This document shows, one piece after another, positions 1 to 7,700 of a DNA stretch of 27,679 bases. This DNA comes from JAJTFW01 sp903922455 (lineage in GTDB: Bacteria; Bacteroidota; Bacteroidia; AKYH767-A; OLB10). The stretch is taken from contig CALQEU020000031.1 in assembly GCA_943329665.2 (NCBI GenBank), positions 1 to 27,679 on the forward strand, read 5' to 3'. The translations under genes were made by a program, and so were the position numbers. The first letter of the stretch is position 1. The number at the start of each line of letters is the position of its first letter. The notes under the pieces were generated by a model. The model saw only the letters and a program-made list of their open reading frames with translations, searched no databases and was not told the DNA's origin.

Positions 1-28
1 CGTGTATTCGTATATTAGCGTATTCGTA

Positions 29-44
29 TCGCGAAGCCTCGCGA
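29..44. repeat. 16-nt hairpin repeat, copy 1
   Basis: TCGCGAAGCCTCGCGA is a perfect 6-bp stem (TCGCGA/TCGCGA) with an AGCC loop. It sits inside the first tandem-repeat copy, where the other two copies have ATTC. The identical 16-mer recurs at 1599-1614. This suggests a small dispersed palindromic element rather than a site private to deoC. Confidence 0.8.
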
Positions 45-246
45 CGTATATTCGTATCGATTCGCCCATTCGACTTCGCTCAGGGCAAGTGATTTTTAAA
101 CTGCAGTTATTCGTGTATTCGTATATTAGCGTATTCGTAATTCGTATATTCGTATCGATTCGCCCATTCGACTTCGCTCAGGGCAAGTGATTTTTAAACT
201 GCAGTTATTCGTGTATTCGTATATTAGCGTATTCGTAATTCGTATA

Positions 247-260
247 TTCGTATCGATTCG
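247..260. repeat. Left arm of 14-bp inverted repeat flanking deoC
   Basis: TTCGTATCGATTCG at 247-260 is the exact reverse complement of CGAATCGATACGAA at 1195-1208. The arms bracket deoC closely, 18 bp before its start and 16 bp after its stop. The same word is also part of the tandem repeat to the left. Confidence 0.85.
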
Positions 261-278
261 TAATTCGTAACCAATCCA

Positions 279-1178
279 ATGTTGATGCAAAATATTATTA
301 CTTCGCCCCCTATAGATTCTATCGGAATCGAAGAAAGGATCGCCCGCTTCACTAAACGTTCTATCAAGAATGAATCTAAGATGCATGCTCTTAAGTTAGC
401 CATGAGTATGATGGACCTCACCACCCTCGAAGCGAAGGATACTCCCGGAAAGGTGCGCCAGCTTTGTGCGAAGGCAATGAGACCTTACGATGCCATGCCC
501 GACTTACCATCTGCTGCTGCGATTTGTGTATACCCCACCATGGTGCGCGTAGCGAAGGAGGCATTAGGTAATAGCGGGGTGAAAGTTGCCGCCGTAGCCA
601 CTGCTTTTCCCAGTGGAATGAGTACACGAAAAGTGAAACTGGATGAAACGAAGTTTGCCGTAAGCGAAGGTGCCGATGAAATTGATATGGTGATCTCTCG
701 CGGACATTTTTTAGCAGGAGAATATAATTATGTGTTCGATGAAATTGCTGCCGTGAAGGAAGCGTGCAGAGAAGCACACCTCAAAGTAATTTTAGAAACT
801 GGAGAGTTGAGCACCCTCGACAATGTGCGAAAAGCATCCGATATTGCGATGTATGCCGGTGCCGATTTTATAAAAACATCCACCGGAAAAGTTCAACCCG
901 CAGCCACCCTTCCTGTGACCTTAGTCATGCTTGAAGCCATTCGTGATTTTTATTATAAAGAAGGAAAGATGATTGGAATGAAACCCGCAGGTGGAATTGC
1001 TACTGCGAAATTGGCCATTCAATATTTAGTCGTCTTAAATGAAACGCTCGGCGAAGCATGGATGAATCCAAACTATTTCCGCTTCGGCGCTTCCTCTTTA
1101 GCCAACGATCTATTAATGCAAATTGTAAAGCAAACAACGGGAGTGTATCAAAGTGGAGATTATTTCTCGAAAGATTGA
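279..1178 (+). CDS. deoC: Deoxyribose-phosphate aldolase
   Basis: A class I aldolase that cleaves 2-deoxyribose 5-phosphate into glyceraldehyde 3-phosphate and acetaldehyde in cytoplasmic deoxynucleoside catabolism. The family motifs are clear. GADEID (131-136) holds the acidic active-site residue D136, DFIKTSTGK (196-204) holds the Schiff-base lysine K199, and GMKPAGGI (233-240) holds the second active-site lysine K235. At 299 aa it is about 40 residues longer than the E. coli enzyme, mainly at the N-terminus, which resembles the longer DeoC form. The ATG at 279 is used; a second ATG two codons later (285) is equally possible. No other deo gene is adjacent. The gene stands alone between repeat-rich regions and is bracketed by a perfect inverted repeat. 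No clear promoter is visible because the upstream DNA is the tandem repeat. Confidence 0.95.
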   Translation: MLMQNIITSPPIDSIGIEERIARFTKRSIKNESKMHALKLAMSMMDLTTLEAKDTPGKVRQLCAKAMRPYDAMPDLPSAAAICVYPTMVRVAKEALGNSGVKVAAVATAFPSGMSTRKVKLDETKFAVSEGADEIDMVISRGHFLAGEYNYVFDEIAAVKEACREAHLKVILETGELSTLDNVRKASDIAMYAGADFIKTSTGKVQPAATLPVTLVMLEAIRDFYYKEGKMIGMKPAGGIATAKLAIQYLVVLNETLGEAWMNPNYFRFGASSLANDLLMQIVKQTTGVYQSGDYFSKD

Positions 1179-1194
1179 AAAAGGATACGAATTC

Positions 1195-1208
1195 CGAATC
1201 GATACGAA
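1195..1208. repeat. Right arm of 14-bp inverted repeat flanking deoC
   Basis: CGAATCGATACGAA is the perfect reverse complement of 247-260. It is followed by further TTACGAATTAC-like words, so the surrounding sequence is also similar in inverted orientation. Confidence 0.85.
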
Positions 1209-1598
1209 TGTACTAATTACGAATTACTAATTCGCGAATACACAATATTTAAAACTTTAAATAAAAAATTCAAATTATTATCAATCGATTCGCAAATCTT
1301 AATTTATCCTAATAATCCGCGTCATCCGCGTTCAAAATTGTCAGTTTAATTTTATGATAAGTAAACATAAAAAACTTAATCATCTTATTAAATCAGAGCC
1401 TGCTTGCCGACTTGCCTATGCGTAGCTACGGCGAAGCAAGGAACTTTAGTGCAGGTAGGGCCCATCGATTATTCTCACTGCGAAGAATACAAAGTCCCAA
1501 CGGACAAGTTGCTTGAACAATAACCCAACTCGCAAATTCACCTCCGAAGTACACTACTACCTAAAGACCTCACATCGCAGCAATCCACCAATCCACCA

Positions 1599-1614
1599 TC
1601 GCGAAGCCTCGCGA
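1599..1614. repeat. 16-nt hairpin repeat, copy 2
   Basis: TCGCGAAGCCTCGCGA is identical to 29-44, with the same following C. It lies in non-coding DNA between deoC and the S41 gene. Confidence 0.8.
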
Positions 1615-1627
1615 CGCCAACTTGCCT

Positions 1628-1643
1628 CCCGATAGCTATCGGG
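1628..1643. repeat. 16-nt perfect palindrome
   Basis: CCCGATAGCTATCGGG is fully self-complementary. It lies just beyond the S41 protease stop (1654) and lacks a T run. It could affect 3' end stability of that mRNA, but only the palindrome itself is seen. Confidence 0.6.
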
Positions 1644-1653
1644 ATTGCAATCC

Positions 1654-3255
1654 TTAATTCCCCGCGATCTTCATCTTTTCAAAACTATCATCGTCCAACG
1701 ACTCCAACGCTTTTTCTACAAATCCATTGATGTCATTGATGACATAGTAATAGGAACTTGTATTCCAAAGATCGCGTGCTATAAGTGCTTTGAGTTGTGT
1801 GCGTATCAATTTATCGGAAGTTTTTAATCCTTCTTCATTTTTCTTAGTTCCTTTCTTCTCGGCATACTCCACAAATTTGTTGACGAATTCATTCGTCATC
1901 TCAAATCCTTTTTTAAAGTCATACACATCTTTATATTGTGCTTTTAAGGAAGCTCTGTTCTCATCAACATACGTTAACGTGAAATCGTTCATCACACCGT
2001 TTCTTCTGATATCATCATAGTAGCGAGAACTTAAACTGGTGTCGAGCGCAACGAAGATGTCGGGCATTATACCACCACCACCATAAACTGTTCTTCCGCC
2101 ATTAGTTTCGTATTTTAATGAATCGTTGAATGCGATACTGTCGGGATGATACAGTTCACCGTGCTCAAAACGTTTGCTTAAATCCATTTCATAATTTTCA
2201 TCGCCTGATTCATACGACTTTTGAATACATCTTCCGCTGGGTGTATGGTAGCGCGCAATCGTTAAACGCACTGCAGATCCATCAGGTAGCGGAAATGGTT
2301 TTTGAACCAATCCTTTTGCAAATGTTCTTCTTCCAATGACTAATCCACGGTCCCAATCTTGTATTGCACCTGATACAATTTCACTCGCTGATGCTGAACT
2401 TTCGTCAACAAGTAGAATTAATTTTCCTTTTTCCCATCCACCGGTATTGGTAGAATATGATTCTTGTTTTGGATTATTTCTACCTTCCGTATAAACAATT
2501 CGTTTTCCTATACTCAAAAATTCATCCGCTAATTCTATCGCTCTGTTCAAGTATCCGCCACCGTTACCACTTAAATCCAAAATCAAACTTTGAATATTGT
2601 ATTTCTCTTTTAAATCTTTTAATGCTACTTGAAATTCATCCACTGTAGTATCTGCGAATCGAGAAATCTTGATGTAACCAACACCAGGCGCTGCTTGATA
2701 AGATGCTTCCACACTGTACAACGGAATTTTGTCGCGGGTAATGTTATACACGATTAAATCGGAAATAAGCCGACGCACAATACTAACTTTTACTTTCGTG
2801 CCTTTGTCGCCACGAAGTTTTTTCAGTACATCGTTATTTTTTATTCCAATCCCTGCAACAATAGTGTCATTGATCATTACGATTCGATCACCAGAACGTA
2901 TTCCTAATTTTTCACTCGGACCACCACTGATGGTTTGCGTAACCATGATGGTATCATCCAAAATATTAAATTGAATTCCGACACCTTCAAATTTTCCAAC
3001 AAGTGGTTCGTTGCTGGCTTTTAATTCATCGGCAGGAATATATACCGAATGCGGATCCAACTCTTTTAGTAAGGCGCGTATTGCACTCTCTGTTACTTTA
3101 TTTTGATCCACTGAATCAACGTAAGCATAACTTACCATATTTAGGAGCGCATCAAATTTTTGGGAGGCCGCTGCGTTTTGTGCCACGCTTTGTAAACTCA
3201 TACTTACGCTTACAGCGATAAGTAAAAATATTTTTGACCAAATTTTCATTTTCAT
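1654..3255 (-). CDS. S41 family C-terminal processing peptidase (periplasmic, PDZ)
   Basis: A tail-specific serine protease of the CtpA/Prc family, acting in the envelope on C-termini of exported proteins. I use the ATG at 3255 (533 aa), because the first ATG-initiated stretch begins with a typical signal peptide: KMKIWSK, a hydrophobic core, then SVAQ. A longer open frame exists up to a TTG at 3363, but it would bury that signal peptide. From the 3255 start, a PDZ domain lies at about residues 84-169. The catalytic serine is S289 in the SSASASEIV motif and the catalytic lysine is K314 in FAKGLVQ; PFPLPDGSAVRLTIARYHTP follows. A C-terminal extension of about 170 residues has charged helices. 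The gene is monocistronic and convergent with deoC. The catalytic residues are intact; the substrate is unknown. Confidence 0.93.
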   Translation of the reverse strand: MKMKIWSKIFLLIAVSVSMSLQSVAQNAAASQKFDALLNMVSYAYVDSVDQNKVTESAIRALLKELDPHSVYIPADELKASNEPLVGKFEGVGIQFNILDDTIMVTQTISGGPSEKLGIRSGDRIVMINDTIVAGIGIKNNDVLKKLRGDKGTKVKVSIVRRLISDLIVYNITRDKIPLYSVEASYQAAPGVGYIKISRFADTTVDEFQVALKDLKEKYNIQSLILDLSGNGGGYLNRAIELADEFLSIGKRIVYTEGRNNPKQESYSTNTGGWEKGKLILLVDESSASASEIVSGAIQDWDRGLVIGRRTFAKGLVQKPFPLPDGSAVRLTIARYHTPSGRCIQKSYESGDENYEMDLSKRFEHGELYHPDSIAFNDSLKYETNGGRTVYGGGGIMPDIFVALDTSLSSRYYDDIRRNGVMNDFTLTYVDENRASLKAQYKDVYDFKKGFEMTNEFVNKFVEYAEKKGTKKNEEGLKTSDKLIRTQLKALIARDLWNTSSYYYVINDINGFVEKALESLDDDSFEKMKIAGN

Positions 3256-3436
3256 TATGTTCTTTCTCTTCTTGGTGTTATTTATTGACGTAAAAATCTT
3301 TATTTTTATTGTACGTCTAATCGATGTTCGTTTCAAGTGGCAAGATACAGGAAGCCACCACAATAAATGATTGCAGTGGCCCTATTTCTTACAACATGGT
3401 GATATTAATAACTACGACGAGTTGAGTTTTTACGGT

Positions 3437-3937
3437 TTACGCTCCCTCAGGATTCATCGTCTCCAAATCTCTGTCGAAGAGGTACATACCGCCTTTATCT
3501 CCGCCAATTAGGTTGAGTTTGTCCAATAAGTTCCGAGCTAAACGCTCCTCTTCAATTTGCTCTGCTACGTACCATTGTAGGAAGTTGTGTGTTGTATAAT
3601 CTTTTTCAGCTAGGCAATTATCGACCAGTTTATTGATTTCATCGCTCACTTTAACTTCATGTTTTAACAGTTGTTCAAACACTTCATTCACGTTTTTAAA
3701 GTTAACCGGTGGACTTTTTAAAGCGGGTAATTGAGAAACGCCACCACGCTCATTCACGAATTTAATGAGCTTCAACATGTGTTGACGCTCTTCATCGCTA
3801 TGTCGATAAAGGAAGGCACTTACTCCATTATAGCCCGAGCGCTCGGCCCAAGAGGCCATCGCTAAATAAAATTGTGAGGAGTCCGACTCCATGGCTACTT
3901 GCTGATTCAGCAATTTTTCTATTTTCTTTGAGATCAT
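3437..3937 (-). CDS. ftnA: Non-haem ferritin
   Basis: A bacterial ferritin that oxidises Fe(II) at a dinuclear centre and stores iron as a mineral in a 24-subunit cytoplasmic shell. Its 166 aa match the E. coli FtnA length. Ferroxidase ligands are at the FtnA positions: E17 (AMESDSSQFY), E50 and H53 (DEERQHM), E94, and Q127 and E130 (EQIEEER). The start is ATG 3937. A near-consensus -7 box (TACCTTTT, reverse strand of 3952-3959) sits about 15 nt upstream, so the leader is short. It lies 107 bp downstream of the phosphopantetheinyl transferase on the same strand. With its own promoter-like element it is probably not part of the assembly-line operon. Haem-binding methionines typical of bacterioferritin are not apparent. 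Confidence 0.95.
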   Translation of the reverse strand: MISKKIEKLLNQQVAMESDSSQFYLAMASWAERSGYNGVSAFLYRHSDEERQHMLKLIKFVNERGGVSQLPALKSPPVNFKNVNEVFEQLLKHEVKVSDEINKLVDNCLAEKDYTTHNFLQWYVAEQIEEERLARNLLDKLNLIGGDKGGMYLFDRDLETMNPEGA

Positions 3938-4044
3938 GATTAGTTTATTTTAAAAGGTAAATTTAATGTGTTTTATGGAATTATAAACAATTTCAGCGTC
4001 GTTGAGTTTTTGGAATTGGATATAATTTTAAAGAATGTAGCTAT

Positions 4045-4779
4045 TTACCCTTTAAAGTTCGATTTATAAGAGGCTAATGGACCTAGAGGAAGGGAGTTGG
4101 TATCAAGTTTAGTGCAAAGAGAAAGGCAAACTGGAGTTTGAAAATCAATTTGTGACATAGCGAAACTGATTATTTTTTCATTCGATTGGTAAGATGCGAT
4201 TTCGTAAGTATGTCCATCTTTATGGATGGTATTTACAGTAGTATCTATATCATTAATCTTCGATTGTAGTCCAGTTCCCATCGACTTTAAAACGGATTCT
4301 TTTCGTGTCCAAATGGTAAAAAAATCTTTGTCAGTTGAAATAAAATCTTGTTCGTTGGAATGAAAATGTTGTTTCGCTAATTCATTAAATGGTGCCGATG
4401 GTCTTATGATTTCTATATCTACTCCTCCCTCCTGTGGTCCAACGTAAAATGCCAGTTGATTTCCAGATCGACTGCAATTAAAATAGAAAGGAGCATTTGG
4501 TAGCTCTGGTTTTCCAAATGGATTGAAAGTGAATTTTATTTTTTCAGGAGATGTATCCATCCATTTCGAAAGTAAAATTCTTAAAAGATGATGCTGATAT
4601 TGAAAACTGTGCATCACTTCTTTTTTCACAAATCGAGATGCACGTATTTTTTCTTCTTCAGAAAGAAATAGTGATGAAGGCATTTGTTCTGGAACGGATG
4701 CTAAAACGAGAAGCACTTGTGTTCGCAGATTTATCTCTTCAATTTTTTTATTGTCAGAAATAAATTCCTGTAACACCAT
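4045..4779 (-). CDS. 4'-phosphopantetheinyl transferase (Sfp-type)
   Basis: Transfers 4'-phosphopantetheine from CoA to the serine of carrier domains, converting apo-NRPS/PKS to holo. From ATG 4779 (244 aa) the Sfp-family signatures are NPFGKPEL (the NxxGKP motif), FNCSRSG (usually FNxSHS), GGVDIEI with Mg-binding D121 and E123, and WTRKESVLK with W157, K160, E161 and K165. The start is uncertain. ATG 4779 is 4 nt beyond the stop of the upstream NRPS, which suits translational coupling. ATG 4809 would overlap that gene by 26 bp, and a TTG lies at 4827. Being last in the operon, it most probably serves the three carrier domains upstream. The His-to-Arg change in the FNxSHS motif is unusual but lies outside the Mg-binding residues. 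Confidence 0.88.
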   Translation of the reverse strand: MVLQEFISDNKKIEEINLRTQVLLVLASVPEQMPSSLFLSEEEKIRASRFVKKEVMHSFQYQHHLLRILLSKWMDTSPEKIKFTFNPFGKPELPNAPFYFNCSRSGNQLAFYVGPQEGGVDIEIIRPSAPFNELAKQHFHSNEQDFISTDKDFFTIWTRKESVLKSMGTGLQSKINDIDTTVNTIHKDGHTYEIASYQSNEKIISFAMSQIDFQTPVCLSLCTKLDTNSLPLGPLASYKSNFKG

Positions 4780-4783
4780 GTTG

Positions 4784-7700
4784 TTAACGCATGGTTTTTT
4801 CAAGTTCATCACCAATTTTGTCTGCAAGAAATTCTACATTAGGAGGCCAGAAAATACTGTTGTGATCACCGGGTGCGAAGAGTACATCCACTTTTCCTTT
4901 CACAAAATGCGACCATCCTAAATCATCATCGTATTCGTTATTGTAATAACTGTCTTGCGCACGAACTAATAAAATGTCACCATCATACTCGCGAATTTTA
5001 TAACTCATGAGCGCATCGTGACAAGCTTCTTCGATTCTTCGGAAGTAGGCCGCTGATTCAGCGCCAATCATTTCGGTAACTTTATATTTTTCGAGCCACG
5101 ATTCAATATCATTGTTTCGATCTTGCTGCTTTTTTCGAGCATCAAAATAAATTTTTCGTTCGTCTTTATCCGCTTTCGCTAATTCAACAGCCCGTTTCAC
5201 AAATCGCTCAGCTAAAAGTTGTACATCAACAATTTGTTTCATTCCCGCAGGAAGAAAATCTTTTTTCTTCGCGGCATCAATATCAAAAATGCAAAGGAAG
5301 CCTATTTCTTCTCCCGCTTCTTTTAATTGAATAGCCATTTCATAAGCAAGGTAACCCCCAAAGGATCCTCCTGCTAAATAATAAGGTCCTTCTGGTTGTA
5401 CAGCGCGAATGGCTTTGATGTGGAATGCAGCCATTTGTTGCATGTCATGAAACGGAATATCTACTCCATTCAGTCCATATGCTTGCAATCCATAACTCGG
5501 TTGACTCCCTCGTAAACGCTGTCCTAATCCATGATATTTAAATACGTTTCCGCTTATTCCATGCGCAAAATAAAGCGCCTTGTTGATTCCGCCTTCACGT
5601 AAAGGTACTATCGGATGCCATATTTTTTCATCCTCATGTTCTTCATAAAGGGAACTTAATGCTCGAATGGTGGGAGACGTAAATAAAACAGCCAAAGGCA
5701 ATTTTTTGTTCATCATATTTTCCAAATCCACCATTATTTTCACAGCAAGAATGGAGTGACCACCGAGTTGAAAAAAATCATCGTCAAGGCGAATGTTAGG
5801 AACTTGAAGCACCTCTTCCCACAATTTAATGATGGTTTTCTCTAAGGGAGTTGTAACCTCTTCTTTTAATTTATTCCTATCAATTTCTACAGCTCCCGGT
5901 AATGGTAATGCCTTACGATCAATTTTCCCATTAGGTGTTAATGGAAAATCTTGCATGGGAATCCATACTGCAGGAACCATGTATACGGGTAATTCTTTTA
6001 CTATTGAACTTTTGCAGCGACTGATTATATCCTCATTCGATAATTCTGTTGTCGTTGCTTTAAACCAAACAACCAACATGTTTTGTCCCGATTTATCCGG
6101 ATGTGTAAGTACAACAGATTGTTGAATTAAATCACAATTGTTTATAGCAGTTTCTATTTCCCCTAACTCAACACGATAGCCTCTTACCTTCACTTGATGG
6201 TCGAAGCGATTCATGAAAAATAAATTGCCTGAAAGATCCATCACAACACGATCTCCTGTTTTATACACCATTCCTAATCCGTCAGGAGATGGAATAAATT
6301 TCTCTGCTGTTAACTCTGGTCGATTTAAATAGCCTGCCGATACTCCCTCTCCACCAATCCACAGCTCACCCGAAACCCCAACAGGACAAGGACGTCCGTG
6401 TGGATCCATGATGAATGTTTTCGTATTAGCAACCGCTTTTCCGATAGAAAGAATTCCATTACGTTGACGATGTAATGTTTGTTGTGTTACGAGTGATACT
6501 GTTGACCAAATTGTTGTTTCGGTGGGACCGTACAAATTCCACAAATCGCGATTGCATGATAATAACTTTGTTGCTAATTCAATCCGAAGTGCTTCTCCGC
6601 CACAAAGTACCGCTAAATCTTTTTTTCCTTGCCATCCACCAGCAAAAAGTAGATCGTAAGTAGCAGGAGTTGCTTGCATAAAGCGAATGGCTTTTTGATC
6701 AATATAATTACTAAGCCAACGAGGATCCATCGCCTGCGTTTTGTTTGCTAGGTGTAATCCGGCTCCATGCATCAAGGGCATAAAAAATTCCAATACAGAA
6801 ATGTCGAATGAAATGGTGGTGACAGATAATAATCGTTCTTCACGATCTAACCCCATTTTAGCAGCAAGGTCATTTAAAAGATTGGTAACCGATGCGTGAC
6901 GTACTGCAACTCCTTTTGGCTTTCCGGTAGAGCCTGAAGTGTATAGTACATAAGCTAAGGTTTCGTGCGTCACTGCATTTTTGGTATATTCAATACCGTT
7001 AGTTTCATTTTTAAGATCTTCAAAGAAAAGGACTTTATCAGCCGGGAATTGTAATTCTTCCTGGAGTTCTTTAGAAATGATGACCTGTTTTGCAGGAGCA
7101 TCCTCTACCATGTATTGTAAACGATCGGCAGGAAAATCTGGATCTAATGGGATGTAGGCGGCACCAGATTTTAAAATACTTAAAAGTATAACCGGCAATT
7201 CAGCGCTTCTTCGCATGCAAACGCCAATAAAATCTCCTTCTTTAATTCCTCGCGCTTGCAATCGTGCTGCCCAATGTCCGGATAAGAAATTTAATTCTTC
7301 GTAAGTAATATGTTTGTCACCAGCTACAATAGCAATGTGATTTTTCTTTAAAGTATCTGTAGTCTCTTCAATACATTCATGAATCCCCAACCGTTTTTCA
7401 TGTATGATTTTCGTGTCGTTGTTTTTCTCGAAAATACCTTTTTCAATGGGTGTTAATGCATTCAAAAAACCAACGGGTTTCTCAGGATTCTCAATGATGC
7501 TTTGCATGATGCAGATGAATTCCTGCATACGAATTTGCATCATCTCTTCGGTGAAAAGGTCGTTGTTAAATGTACATTCTAATGTCAACTGATTTCCAGT
7601 TCCTGAAGCATTCAAGAAAATTTCGAAATTTTCGAAATGGCGCGGATTCGTACTTACTTCAAAGGTGCAACCTTCAAAATGAAATCCCTCAGAGAATCCG

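Larger units (their letters stand above)
1..260. repeat. About 98-bp tandem repeat, three copies, upstream of deoC
   Basis: Three head-to-tail copies are seen. Copy 1 is 1-110 and is cut by the window edge, copy 2 is 111-208 (98 bp), and copy 3 starts at 209 and diverges after about 260. Each full copy is an AT-rich stretch built from TATTCGTA words, followed by CCATTCGACTTCGCTCAGG, then GTGATTTTTAAACTGCAG. Copy 1 differs by one block: ATTC of copies 2 and 3 is replaced by a hairpin-forming sequence at 29-44 plus C. The array stays open in one forward frame, but the resulting peptide is just the repeat translated, so I treat it as non-coding. Copy 3 ends less than 20 bp before the deoC start, so the array makes up the whole visible upstream region of that gene. 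Confidence 0.9.
1179..1653. repeat. Repeat-rich gap between convergent deoC and S41 protease
   Basis: No gene is visible in these 475 bp. The region holds the right arm of the deoC inverted repeat (1195-1208), a direct repeat ATCCGCGT at 1315-1322 and 1324-1331, and a hairpin-prone stretch with CTTGC at 1411-1415 and GCAAG at 1436-1440 around the palindrome CGTAGCTACG (1421-1430). It also holds the second copy of the TCGCGAAGCCTCGCGA hairpin (1599-1614) and the perfect palindrome CCCGATAGCTATCGGG (1628-1643). The last lies 10 bp beyond the S41 stop but has no T tract on either side, so it is not a standard intrinsic terminator. Together these look like accumulated small dispersed palindromes. 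Confidence 0.75.

Noticed and set aside
2..190. Open forward frame of 62 codons at the left edge
   Set aside because: It is only the translation of the tandem repeat; the repeated blocks give the same peptide twice and there is no start context.
418..777. 119-codon reverse frame inside deoC
   Set aside because: It is an antisense shadow of a clearly coding gene, with no motif or start signal.
1628..1643. Terminator of the S41 gene
   Set aside because: The palindrome is perfect but has no T tract in either direction; kept as a repeat only.
3256..3363. 36-residue N-terminal extension of the S41 protease
   Set aside because: It starts at TTG and would place a typical signal peptide in the interior; ATG 3255 is far better.
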